Source: Bugula neritina (Eukaryota; Bryozoa; Gymnolaemata; Cheilostomatida; Bugulidae). From it: a DNA stretch of 64,000 nt. Under the pieces are notes generated by a model. The model was not told the origin of the DNA. It did not search any database and worked only from the letters and a program-made list of their open reading frames with translations. Positions 1 through 18,000 of the stretch are shown one piece after another; position 1 is the first letter of the stretch, and each line of letters starts with the position of its first letter. The stretch is from positions 16,300,698-16,364,697 of the forward strand of contig OZ037765.1 in assembly GCA_964035545.1 (NCBI GenBank), in the 5' to 3' direction. The position numbers and the translations under genes are program-made.

Positions 1-13
1 CCAAATAGAAATA

Positions 14-19
14 TTTATT
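14..19 (-). promoter_or_regulatory. Candidate poly(A) signal of the kinase gene
   Basis: AATAAA on the minus strand, about 290 bases past the stop codon at 306. In such AT-rich DNA the hexamer is common by chance, so this is only a plausible site. Confidence 0.3.
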
Positions 20-305
20 TTATTATAAGCATTTCCAGAAAGCAAATTTTAAAAATATCAATAAGTTAGTTGGTTGATTACAAAAGTTGTAAATGTAATA
101 AAAATAAATTGCTAAGAGTTGATAACTTCAAGGAATAATCTATGTGTGCAACAAAAACTAGCAGTAGCCATTGTATACATAATATGCAATACACCAGTTG
201 CAGCAAAAAGACTATCCAACTACATAATTAAAAAACTTAAAAACTGCCTCAATTGACTGAATTAAAGCTTACTTGTTATAGAATATTGTAGCGGGCTTAA
301 CAAAT

Positions 306-4569
<4,264 letters not shown>

Positions 4570-5399
4570 TGTTACTGAAGTCTTAATCAAATGTTTTATT
4601 GCTATCTACAAAACAAGATCATAGTTTTAGTAAAAGATTCAAACAATTGAACTAAATAATTATATAAATTTCACATATTTTAAATAATGATGATCTAAAT
4701 AAAGTATAAAAGAGATTATGTGTGTGAGAGAAGACAAGTAGAGAATAAATGAAGAGAGACGGAAAAATATAGAATATAGTGAGACATGGAGTGAAGTTCT
4801 GAGTATACATAACCAAGTAACTGGAGTATATAGGAAAACTCATAGGAATATGTTAGGGTATGCTATGCATGCTCGGCCCAGAACCCTAGACTGCAAAGCA
4901 CCACCAGACGAATACCCTAACCCAGAGGCTTAACTCTCCCTAGTCCCTACAGATTAATAGGAGCTGGAGTTACCTCACAGCCAAGTCAAGTACCTGTACT
5001 AATATACCAATCCCGGGCTAACCCAAAGGCTACAAGATAGTATTATTCAGTGAGTTGACAATTAACTCCGAACTGCAGATTACGTTGTAACAACGCATAT
5101 ATATGTACAATATATAGATGTACAAACATACTTTTGCCTGCAAACTTTTATAAAACAATTTTAGGTATCCATACAATTTCCAGGGAAAAATCGGATTAAC
5201 CAGTAGTATCAGTAGCCTCAACTTATCATGGTCATTTTTATAAAAATTGTTGAGTTTTATTAACAGGTAAAAACCCATACCTCAACTTATCAATACTGAA
5301 AACAGTTTAATCATGGCCAAGGCATCAATCATAATGATATTGAATGATCATTCTAAAGTGAAAGGAGATCTTTGTGACTCTTCATTCACATTATGATTA

Positions 5400-6660
5400 T
5401 TAGTAAATATTATTATTTCAGTGGCTTTAGTAACAAGTCATAAGATTAACTTTGAATAATAATCATAATCATTATTTTAATTTCAACATAATGACAATCA
5501 TAATTATTATAACTATTGTTACTATCTTAATAATTATAATATTTAAACTTTTACTTTCGCTAACTCAGCTCACACTTAAACCTCAAGCTGTTATTGTCAA
5601 TTTCATTACTTTACAACTCCTTCTTTAAATCCAACAAATTCAAATTGTGACAAGCTGAAATGAAAAATAAAAAATTAACTTTTACTTTTCTTTTGACCCA
5701 TACTCTATTATCATAGTTATCCGATCTATGTTAACCTTGAGGCTTCAAACTTAAAAGGTAAAGTCAACGATTCAATGCATTTGATCCATAACCCTGCGGC
5801 TACAGAGCACATCCAAGTTACTGTTGATCATAATGTCACTCAGTCTGAATTTTCTTATAGTTATTGAGTTATTACGTCATTTGATTTAGTATTATATTTC
5901 TAATCAATATCAGCATGATTATATCAATATCAATATGAATAGAAAATAAATATAATAAATATATCCTTATTGATATTCCTTATACTAATACGTATAGCCA
6001 TATTTAATTTTATAGTAAACGTTATACTTAATAATTTAAATTTTAACGTATACTCATACTGGCACTGGTAAACTCGATGCTAAATTAATACTAATAGTGA
6101 TACCAATTGGCAATAGTATTACTCATTTACTGTAATACTAATAGTAATAGTAACAGTTACATTTATACTTGCTTAGTCTAAGTCTTACAGTTTCAGTTTG
6201 AGCTTTCAGTTAGTGTTGCTGTTAGCACTTAAAGTTAATAGTTAACACTAGTAGCTACATCTACAGTTATTGTAATTAATATTATATCTGGGGCACTCCA
6301 TTATATTTAATTTTATTATTAGTATTACCATTATAATTATAATAAATTTTAACTTTAAATTTATTATTCAATTATTTGAAAGCTTAACTTCAAGATTATG
6401 TTAAAACTTGAAGTTTTTGTTAATAATAGCTATAACTATAAGTATAGGGTTATTTCTTTTTTAATTTTAATTTTACTTTTAGTTTTACTTTTAGACTACG
6501 TGAAGTGACTCACTGACAGTGACAGTAATTGTAAGTGTTACTGTTAGTGTGACAGAGCCGTATAGCTATCACTATGAGTATGACTATATCTTTTACTATC
6601 ACTATCAGTACTAGCTAGTAGTAGTATTAAATTGTAAGATTTAATAGAATTGTAATGATT
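5400..6660. repeat. Degenerate short-period (cryptic simple) repeat island
   Basis: Dense runs of related short words such as AATACTAATAGTAATAGTAA, ACTATCACTATCAGTA and TTACTTTTAGTTTTACTTTT, with no fixed unit. The same texture recurs at about 15060-15480, 58690-59130 and 63480-63910. No open frame or terminal repeats were seen. It may be a decayed satellite or slippage-derived sequence. Confidence 0.5.
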
Positions 6661-6739
6661 ATGCTAAGCCTACATAAAAAATCGAATTCTGCTCTAAACA
6701 GCTCCGAGTTGAGACCGAGTACGATAGTTTGGCGTTCTC

Positions 6740-6790
6740 AAGTTTGGAGTTGGGGTTTAGGTTGAAACTATGAACCCCAACTCCAAACTT
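6740..6790. repeat. Perfect 18-bp inverted repeat with 15-base loop
   Basis: The left arm 6740-6757 (AAGTTTGGAGTTGGGGTT) is the exact reverse complement of 6773-6790. It is GC-richer than its surroundings. It could be the core of a small foldback element or a structured RNA; no further terminal repeats were seen. Confidence 0.7.
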
Positions 6791-9002
6791 ATTCTGAATT
6801 ACTGGACTCAGTCACCCCCGATTCGGGGCTGCTTATAGATAAAAATTGTTTATAGCTTTGGTTCTTGGGTTTGTAAAACTAAACATTACAATTTCCTGAT
6901 GTGGATGTAACATACTTATTTTGTTTCAGATTATCCTAGTCTACAGGCAAAATAAATCTTGAACTGAATAATAATTATTTCTAGTTCGGCGGTTAGGCAC
7001 GCCAAGATTTTCGAAGTTATCTCCCACATAATATTATAATGTTCACATGAGTAATCGATTTCACGCCTCAGTAATTTGAAGTTAACAGCACTGTATTGCA
7101 CATTAGCAGGTATTATAGCTCAGTCTGTCGTCTTGAGACCTGTTAAATTTACAGTATTGCCATTAAATTTTAGTTCGGGAGAAGAACTATAGAGGCAAGT
7201 ACTTTAAAGCTACAGCAGACAAATATCAAACAGGTTAGTTAAGTGGCTGTTAACTATTATTATTCACTTAATGAAAATGGTGGCACAGTATTCACTAAAG
7301 GTGCAGGCTATGTTATTATTAATGTTATAAATATAAAATGTTCATTTAAGTCTAGGAATTTAAATTTTTATTAATTGAAACTTTTTATAGTGTAATCAAG
7401 TGTGTATATATTCCAAAATGTATAATCTATCTAAAAAGAATTGTTAGAGTTATTTGCATTTTGCAATAATAATGGTTGAGTAATGGTCAACTATAACCTG
7501 AAAATATTATCATTTTCCACCTTCAAGGCTACATGATAATGAATATATACTTGCAATGATTATAATATCACTATGATAGTGATTATATGGTGTGTAGTTT
7601 TTAGGATATGCCTGTTCTAACATGCTTAAAATATATTGGTGTTGCTATAAGCTATAATAAGTTAAATTGGCCTAAAATATTTATATTTATTTACTGCCAA
7701 ATAAGTTGCTAAGATAAATGTACATTTGAACAGATTTAGTTTAGTTGCTCGTGTCATTGTAAAACACAGTCCTAGCCAAATGCAAGCTACAAAGCACATC
7801 CTATAAATCCATAGACTGCATGTTGATATTGTCAGAAATACGTGACTAATTTGCCTCCAGCCATGCAACCCAGCTTGAGACTGGCATAGGAGTGACTGTA
7901 GTGCCCTTCTCCATGTTATCCATTACCCTGCTGCAGGTTTGGTCCACCAAGCTGACTGCAAGTGCATGGGGTGTGCAAGCTATGCAGGCACTTCCCTTTG
8001 CTAGGCTATGGTCGCTTTTTGGGGGTTGCTTAAAGCATGGCATTGGTTTTAATTAAACCTATGCTTGAACTGAGTGTACCTTTCTCTTCTCAGTACTTTC
8101 TCGGCTGGAGTAATTGCAATAGCTGTTTTTGATTATATACTATGCTGTGTCAGCTGCTTGCAAATGGCAAGTCGCCTTCAATTTTTAGTATAGTAGTATT
8201 CATGTTAATAACCTAAATTCTAGCTTCTAATAACTTCTGTAAGATAGGCTGTTCTGAGTTAGCCCCAACTTCAAAGCTAATCAGCGGTACTTACAGAAAA
8301 ATCTTATATAAAAGGTGTTGATTTAAAAGAAACATTAGCTAATGTAAGAATTATATTGAATTATGAGAAATATTAAATTAAATTAAATTTGTTGAAATGC
8401 TGTTGCCGTCTTAGTTTAATGGTCTATTTTATATCACTAGAAAGCCTGAGATTGGCTGATTATACCTTGTATGAACTTGAAGATCTGGTTAATGATTAGA
8501 AGGTTATGCTAATAATATGGTGCTTTGTCACCTGTAGAATAGTGTCACTGTGTTCAAATTACTATGTTGGCTAAAATTGGAGATCTTTAAATTTTCTAAA
8601 AAAAATGCTGGGCAGGAAACAATTTTTTAACATACACTCTTCTTTTGATCAGGTTATCTAAGAAAAGTGTAATATACAGATTAGCATTTATAGTTTTTCC
8701 TTCTATATTTTGTTAACTGCTACCTAAAATCAACTCAATTATTTATAAACAATATTATTATGATATGATGGCAAGATTATTTTGTCATAAGTCGAGTTAA
8801 GTACTTCAACTTTTTTATTTGTCAACGTAAGTGTATATAGACTAAGCCTTGTATTATTGTGTTACATTCTATTACACTACAACTAATGTAAAAATTTGGT
8901 TAGTATCAAATTAGGTCATAACTTGCTGACTAACTGCTTATGTGTCAACAATCAAATGTTACAGGTATCTTGGCTTTGGGCAAAGATTCAGCAGTTCAGA
9001 AG

Positions 9003-12000
9003 ATGTTTAGGGTGGCTTTCGCCATCACTCTATGGGCTGCAGTATTATGTGCTGAGTTTGTGAATCAGCCGACTAGTGTTGTGTACAAGCAGGGTGTGGA
9101 CACCACAGGTTATGTAGCTTGTAAGATCAGTCCGCCAAACCTCAATGTTATTTGGAACATCCAACTTTTAAACGTACCTCACCCTCAAGTCATCTACTCC
9201 AGTCCCAATTTCTTCAGTGAGCAGCTAGAAACAAAGTATTCCATCAATGCTGATGCTAGTTCTACTGGAAACTATAGCCTTATTATTCACAATCTGGAGA
9301 GAGGGGACTCAGGGAGATATACATGTCAAGTTTTAAACTTAGGAACTCAAGCTGCAAATGTAACAGTAGCAGGTAAGCTCTTTTATTTATACTAGATTCT
9401 AGAAGTAAAGTGTTTACAGATTGAATTCAGTCAGTCTGATACAGCATAGCATGTGGTAGTTATTCTATTACCTTGAAAATAATAAAATTGAATTTCAGTT
9501 TCATACCAAGCAGTAGAAAACTTACATTTGTATCCAGTAGAAACACTTCGTAGTTAGATCAATACATGAATGTAGAATTCTATTATTAAAAAAACGACTC
9601 ATTTAACTTGCTGGTAAAACTTTTTTTCAAGAATATGCTTTTAATAGAAAAGAACGAATGCTCAAAACTTGCTCAACTAAAAAGTTTTGATTTACGCGTG
9701 CATTAGAAAGAAAGGCTAAAAATATATAAGCAAATATAATTTTGAATTCGAAGATATTTTAAGGTGCCAAAACTATTTTCCTTCTACATTGAATAATTTT
9801 AGGAAATTAAAGGTCAGATCATAAGCTTAGTTACCTGATAAACCTGTTTTAGCTTCTGCTTGAACTCTTTTAATAATAATTATATATAATTATTACTAAA
9901 ATATATACTTTTATGTATTATATATACATAGTAATTACTTAATTTGATCAGCTAGAGTTTTTTAAACTGGAATAAGATTGATAAAAACATAATATAGGTA
10001 TGTATCAAGTGCAAATAAACACACAGCTGGAGACAATTCTAATTCTTTACACAGTGCTAAGAGCATAATTATTGGGTTGTCTAATAAATTTCTAACTCAT
10101 AGTCATCTTTATGGATGGAGTTATCAAGTGTTTGGTATAATATAATGTATGACTGAAGCTTTTCTGTCAGTCATTAGATCTCCCACATCTGCATCACCAA
10201 TCTTCACCATCTACATATATAATTATATTTCTAATCAGATAAGCCATGGCTCTAAGAAGCTATTAGTTGACTAAGATAATACAAATGGTTGTATTTCGAC
10301 TCAAATGGAGTTTTAGATAACTATACCAGCATTGGAAACCTATAGACACTCTCAGAGCTTGATAGAAACTTGCAAGAAATTATAGGAAATTATTCGACTT
10401 AATTATTAAATTGCAAATTTCTTTGTAGCATTTTTAAAAGAGGTATAGACATGAGATGCAACTCCCCATCAATGTTTGATTTAATTATTGCGATATTAGA
10501 TAGTAATTTATTTTATTAAAACTAGTCTGATATACTTCATTCAACGCTGGATCTAAAGTTTAAATAGTATGAATAGTTTTTGTTGTATAATTCTAGCACC
10601 ATAAGACAGTCAAATAAATAGTATTGATTATTATGATCAATTTCTACGTTTGTTTAATATCCTGTGTAATGCTTGAATATAAAGTAAACAGCGTTTTAGC
10701 ATATCAATTTCAACTTAGAAAATATCTGCAAAATCAACAATTAAGTTGAAGCCTACATAAACTTGACTGTAGTTATATGGCTCATTGTTTAACCTGCTCA
10801 AGTAACCTTCAACAAAACTAGTAAATGGGCTGACAATGTTTGCTTGCTTTTGCAGCAAAGTTTCTATTCACTGGGTAAACATATTTCTTTATTCTTGTTG
10901 CTCTATAAAAGTCAATAAGCATTTTAAGTGAACTGTGGAACAAATGATTGTAAAGTGGAAAAAACTAAGTGGTTGACAATAGGCCTAAAATCTCGATAGC
11001 AGATTTTAAAATCAATGCAGTTTACAGTTAAGGGTGGATGAAAGTAGTGTGCTAATTGAACTGGTAATATTGTTATGCTCTTAGTCTATTTTAATATCTT
11101 TACAATAATCATCAATCTTCTTAACAACCCGAGGCAATGATTAAGCATCTATTGTCTGAAAACCATCCAATTAAATCATTATAACTGTAAAAATATCTAC
11201 AATAAATGATACCTTCACAAAGAGTACAATGTATATAAACCTATCTTCAGTTCAACAAACTTTGCAATAAACTTTCTTGTCCCAGTATAAAAAAATCGTC
11301 TTCAAAGCAGATACTTAATGTCATAAATGATGGTATGGTATGCTATAAGTTAGGTGACTAATTATGTTGTATATTGGTGATATCATTGAATTCAGAATAA
11401 TAAATATGAAATGGTGACAGATGTACGGACATAGCACTGCGCTGTGGAATAATAATCATACAGTGCTATATAGTGCTTAGTAACCAGTTTGCTGCGAGAC
11501 GTGTAACATATTGGCTACATTTAAATGGTTTGTATGGGTAATCTGCAGTAAATATATTCCTAAATTACAGCATTACATCTAATCACCTCAACAAATTCAA
11601 CAGATAATCAGCTATTTATTTTATACCTACAGAAATAATAGAATAGTATTAAATCTAAGTTAACGGCGAATATAGTTCAGTCCGAAGAGCACAGTCTACA
11701 GACCACCACATTAATATTCATGTAAAGAGAATTCCATGAAACATGAGGAATTATGTAGATAAGCAATGATTTTGATTCCTCATCGGACATTATCAGCTAT
11801 TGTGAAACAAGTATCATAGAATGCAACAATCCTTTAACTTCTCGGTACAAGTTTCACTAGCCACCTACTCAAATGGCCCACAGAGGCTCTCTTTATTTTT
11901 GTAGCATATAATTATTATAATACTTCAGTAAGAAAGTAGTATATGATGATAGTCATTATCTACTTGACAGCCAACCAATTGGCATTATTTCCTCTTCATT

Positions 12001-15000
12001 TAAAATTATCATTATAGTTTATCATGATGTCAATGTAATTAACCTTGGTAGTTTGGCCCTAAAGCCACCACTCTCTCCTTAGTGCCCATTATATCTGAAA
12101 TAATTTACATGAGCCTTAAGCCTGCAAGGTATAAGGGGAGCAACTGTTTACTTATAAATGGCACATTCCACCACAGAGCTTTTATGATGAGACTTTGATA
12201 ATATTTGTGTTGGATCCGCAAGGCAGACATCAATTTTCTATTACTGTTGGTTTAAATAATAGTTATCATTTCACACCTGTGCTGACAGTCCACTGGGGGA
12301 CAGAAGAAGCATTAGTCTTCACTCTCCACCTGCTATCCACTTAGTTATATGAACTTTTCATGATATAATGCTGTTGCCCAGTTTAGTTGTAACTTACTCT
12401 GTAAAACACTAGACAAACTGTTGCAACAACAATATACTGGTACAAGGGTGTTATGCAGTTACATGTTGACAATGTTCAAAAGTTTGCCTTCTTTGAAACA
12501 AACTTATAACTAACTCAAGCTGTGTGAATTTACCCTTAGAGTGGAATCAATGTAAGCTATTCTACAGATCTATATAATTAGTTCCTATATAGCACATTGT
12601 TAAACTAGTGAAGTCTAATTAGTCACTGTTATGGTCCAAACACCTCAGTTTGCTATCAAAGTGGCTACTTGTCTGTCTCCTTTCTCCTTGTGGGTGCTAA
12701 GATACACAGACATTTGCTACTTCAGCTTTCAATTTAGAAAATCTGGAGCCTTGCATTGCACCAGCTCTACTCTATGCATTGTATCTCATAAAACAGCAAT
12801 AAACATGTGCACCGAAAGGCAACTAGCTTGAGAAAATTCTGTTCAAATTTTAAAAGTCTAGATTTAAAAATAACAACAATACAGCTTTATGTTTGTTCAG
12901 ATTTTATCAGATAAAGGTATTTCTAATTTGTATCAACATTTGTGACCTGGCACCACAAAACAAGGGATGTATATAAAGTGTTGAAAACCTAGTTATTACT
13001 ATGGAGTGATAGAGCAGACTTTTTCAAACATTTTGCACTTTATTTGAAGTCTCTAGCATAAATAGAACTCGAGATATCAGTATTTATAAACTTTAACGTT
13101 TTTAGAATTTCTAAATTACTGTTTCGAGAAAATAGCGTTTAAAGTTGGCAACTCTAGAATAAGTTGAGAATTATTTGTTTACAATTTACAAGCCTTAGCA
13201 ACGGGTCTTTGTATAATAGGAATAGTGACAAATTTGGTATCAAAATAATTGTGAAAGTTTGGGCTTTCTGTTAAATTTAATTTTATGCTGCCTCAACATA
13301 AAATTAGGTCAAATATGGCCGCCAAACTTTTTGTCAAATTTATTTATCAATTTGCTTTTTACTTTGTGTAATGATTGAAAGGTTCAACAATTCCAGCAAA
13401 GAAGAGGATGTTTCAGCAAATTTGTGTGTTGAGATATTTAAATTAGGCATCCAAGTCAGCAGGAAGTCATATAAAACAAAATGGCAGCTGCTTCCTGTTA
13501 TACATTGAATATCTTCCTCTCCTCTAATATATTGTGTAATATATCAAACTGCAGCTATTGAGCTATGCTGTTTCATAGTTATTGCTTAATGAGTAGAACA
13601 CTTATGAGAAAATCATTTGACTATTATGAGATCATTCGAGATTCATTCATAAATATCTTTATAATCTCTAACGGCAACTAAACTTAGCAATTGATGTTGA
13701 AAATATAAACATAAAATCAGCTATTAGAACTTTTGAGTTTTATTAGGCATTAATATTCACATTTAAAACATCAAATACATTATTTTAAAAAAATAATTGA
13801 ATGCAGTAACAAATCCAGCCTGGATACAATCATTATGCTTGAATTAACTCTAATCAAGAAAAGAAAGTTAGGTAGCTTCTACGGTTTTTGCAAAAAAAGG
13901 CACTTTTCATCTTTCTACTTCCTTGGTCTTCATAATATGAGTTTACGAAGTATGGACACATAACATCATGTATGTGGCAAAAGCTTCATCACTATCATCA
14001 GCTGATTTTCTAGCAATTATAAATGCTGCTACTTGACATCTATTCTGCCAATCTACCCATCTATTGTCTATTCCAGAGCTGCAAGTACAATGTTGACTTT
14101 TTTAAATAACAAAAGAAAACGGTAGTTTGATTAGAAATTATACGCAGTTATATTATAAAAATTTATTTGGTTAAACACTCTTGTGGTACTATTATGGCAG
14201 CAGTTAATTGTCATCCTGCATTTTATCAACATTTAAATGTATTGAATTAAACAGAACAATTTAAATTAAAAAAATTGTTCAAAATTTTTAAGCACATCAT
14301 TAAAAGACTGCAAACCTTTTTATGAATGAAATAAGCAGAAGCCATAACCTTGCAAGCCAAAATTCAGAGTGTCTACATTAGGAGTGTTAGATTGATAGGT
14401 AGTAGAGTTGTGTAGGTATAAGTCTTCACTCTAATGCTCTCACAAGCCCACTTTCTAAAATGTACAGAATATCATATTATTCTACATTAACATAGTATTA
14501 TCAGTAAAATTACACATTATGCACTTGAATATCTAGCATATCTGCAATTGACAATTTTGAAGCAATGTCTTTCGATAACTATTAACCACTCAGGCATTTA
14601 ATTGAGTAAAAAAGCTAGCTAAATGCAACTGAATATATTAAAGACATTTACTATAAAATCAATTTGAATTCAATAAATTACTTTAAAATATGAATAAACT
14701 TTTGCTCATCCTTTATAATAAAATTAAAAAGTTTAGACTATTTATGCATTCAGTTAGTGTTACTACTCACTAAATAAGACTAAAAGTAACTTACTGAAGA
14801 ACTAAGTCAGTCAACTATAGAACCAATATGAACTCGCATTAATATTTCATCATTATACTCATTTACATTTAATCACATTTACCATTTCAATTTGGTTATA
14901 GGTGATGCTTTTATCAATATAAATAGGATTACCAATTGAGTTTTGACAGTAACTGTAAGCCTGCATAATGTGATAAAGATTTTATCATTATATTTTAAAT

Positions 15001-18000
15001 CAAACTTTGAGCTAATTTGAAAATCACAAAAGGAAACGGTAGTTTGACTAGTAGGCCTAACGTTAATACTAATAGTAATAGTAATACTAATAGTAATCAG
15101 TAACTGTATTCACAAAATCTAAGACAGAGGCTAAAAGTTACTAAGAATAAGTCCAATGTAAATTTAAATATCAACTATAGAATAAATCAATAAATATAAT
15201 ACTATCAATGTAAGTATCAAGTTTTAAGACCGAAGGCGAAACTCAGAGTCAGACTCAAATAGTGAATTTATAATTATTAATTATTACTTATAGTTATACT
15301 ATTAATATTAATCAATTTAATGAGCTACATTTGGTTTTACTGCCAAATACCAGTATCAGTAAATCATGAATAATATTCATCATGATTATCATTATGAGTA
15401 ACCGTAACTCAAACTGTGAGTCATAGTGAGAGTCATTTAAATAGTTACTAGTACTGTAGTAGTAGTATAAGTATAGAATAACAATAGACATACTCCTACT
15501 CCTAGGGCTAGTGATAGTAAGAATATTAATAAATTGATAACTACAAATAATCCTGGCAACAATGCTAAGTTAATAGCGTAAAGGATGGTTTTAAGTATAA
15601 TTACCTGTATTGTTGTGATTTTCAAGCTTGAACGCTAAAGATAAAGATTAAGTTTAGCATTTATCACCAAAGGGCAAAACAGCTCAGTAACTTAAAAGCT
15701 AACTTTGGATGGAGCAAGATGAAAAACTAAAACTAGCCTGCGATTTTAAATACGATGCTTCTGACAATGCGAAGAAAGACGTGTAAGCCAAACTCATTTG
15801 ATAAAAAAATAAATTTGCAAGATCTCACGCTATGAAAATGACTAAAATTGTCTTCTTTCTTTATTTGATAACTTCGCAATTTTTTCATCATTTAAAAATT
15901 GAATGCCTTAGTTACCAAATTTAAATGCAATTTTGAAGCTGAAGGAATCATCAAATGCTTACGAAAGTATGATTTTTGAAATCCTTAGATTTTTTTGTAT
16001 TAGAAAAGTTCAAAACCTAAAAACTGGAAATTAATTTCAAATTTAAGTATATCCAAATTAAACCTTCATTTACTACACTTTATAAACGCCGCCACATCCC
16101 CGGTTTTGTCGCGACTGGTCACATTTATTCAAAAGCAAGAAAATGAAATAAAGACCGTGTGACAATACAATACTGTTAAACACTAAACAATGCCTTCCCT
16201 TGATTTGTATGTTTTGATTAGATTCATGACCATCAATAATTCCTTTCATATCCTATTAGCTGCTGCATATGAAGACCTTCAGCATAGTTTGCTTTACAAA
16301 GTAAAACAGACAGCTGGTGGCTGTGACTACGATAATCATTATACAAAGCACTATCGCTAATATTCATTTAATATAGGCTATTGTCAGCATATCAAAATGC
16401 TAAGAATAACATGTTGTAATTCATTATACTTATATTAAGATCTTTAAATGGCACTTATAGGGATAACTTTCTTTTCACCACCTGGCTTCATAACATAAAC
16501 TGCTTTGTTATTTTAGATCGAAATTTTTGAATGTAATTTAGATGGTTGTTAGTGGTTTGTGATTTGATGAATAAACTTTGCTTTCTATTATTACAAATAT
16601 GTTTGAACATCCTGAGATATAAAGAGATTATTTAAATTATATTTTATTGGAGAAAAACTTTTAGAAGTTACTGCATCACTAGCCAATCTAAAAGTCAGCT
16701 TTGTTTATGCAAACATTTAGAAAATGGAAAGTTAAGTGAAAGTGCTTTAAGCAATATATTGATCTTTGGCTATACTTGTACACTAGGTTAACTTTGTTGA
16801 AAGTTTAACTGCAGAAATGATGTAGCTCATGTGATCTAAAGAAATTATATAAAAAAGTATTGCCCAGTCATTACTGTGATATATAAATATTGTTTTCTTT
16901 CACTCAAAGTTTGTTGACTTCAATAATAAATTTGACAGCTACGTCTTAAAATTCTTATAATCAAAATGTGGTTTACATCACACATCGGAAATTTTACGTA
17001 AAATATGAATTTGGCAAAAAATAATGTCTAATCAAAAATATGACGTCAAGCAGCCTCCAATCCATCTTTAGCCGATTTTTCATACATATGATGTTTACTC
17101 CCTGAATGGTATGATATCAGATTTAGCAACACCATACTCTATCTCTTCTCTGCTACAGACTTTATATGCAGGCATCAGCTCACAATATTAATACTTCATC
17201 TTATCTTTTACAGATCCACCAGGTATACCAGTCGTAACAGCACTATCTGTAGCTCTCCGAGAAGGAGTAACATCTACATTCAGTTGTGAGTCTGAAGGGG
17301 GATTTCCGGCAGCAACATTTACATGGTTGCTAGCAGACACCAGACTCTCAAACACAGCACACACTGACTCAGAGTCCGCAGGCGTGTCTAAAAGTGTACT
17401 TTCTGTGGAGCTTTCATATCTCCACCACAGAGCTCTGCTTACCTGTGTTTCTCACAACATATTAAGCAGCACAAACTTCTCGATTGTGTTAGATGTTCAG
17501 TGTAAGTGATATACTTATGCAAGCTGTGGTTATCCAACTAGTTTGATAAGTAACTCTAATCCATTAGATAAATTCTATAAAACTAATAGTATTGTTTATA
17601 AAACCAACCAAACTGGTCGTAACTATGTGATAGTCTCAAATATTTTTGAAATATCATCTTTTTGCTTTTGGTCTGTAATTTCTTCATTCTGTTCACTTTA
17701 TACACTTACACTACTTGACACAACTCTTTATTAGGTGTAGCAGTGTTTATAATACTTCTAGCATGTGGTCAGTTAAAAAGTTGTTTTTATTTTTATAGCC
17801 ATAAGACCATCCAGGCAGATAAAACATTCAGGCCACTCTTTTTCTGGTTGCCACAGTAATGGGTTTAAGTTTCTGTATTATAAGAGCTAATAATCTGCTA
17901 ATTACCTCCCAGTTCAGACTTTAGCCTTAGCTATAGAATTTATTACTAAAGACATTTGCATTAAGTTGTATGAAAGTTACATGAAAGACAAATTAGTTTA

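Larger units (their letters stand above)
4606..8964. other. Divergent intergenic region between the kinase and the adhesion-receptor gene
   Basis: No coding exon was recognised. The region must hold the promoters and 5' noncoding exons of both divergent genes, because each start codon is preceded by a splice-acceptor-like sequence (near 4606 minus; TTACAG ending 8964 plus). It contains a degenerate short-period repeat island (about 5400-6660) and an 18-bp perfect hairpin (6740-6790). It also contains a locally GC-richer patch around 7850-8040 with an unassigned minus-strand open frame. Confidence 0.6.

Noticed and set aside
7846-8043. Minus-strand open frame of 65 codons in a GC-richer patch
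   Set aside because: No recognisable domain, no supporting splice context, and length within chance expectation. Could be a repeat fragment.
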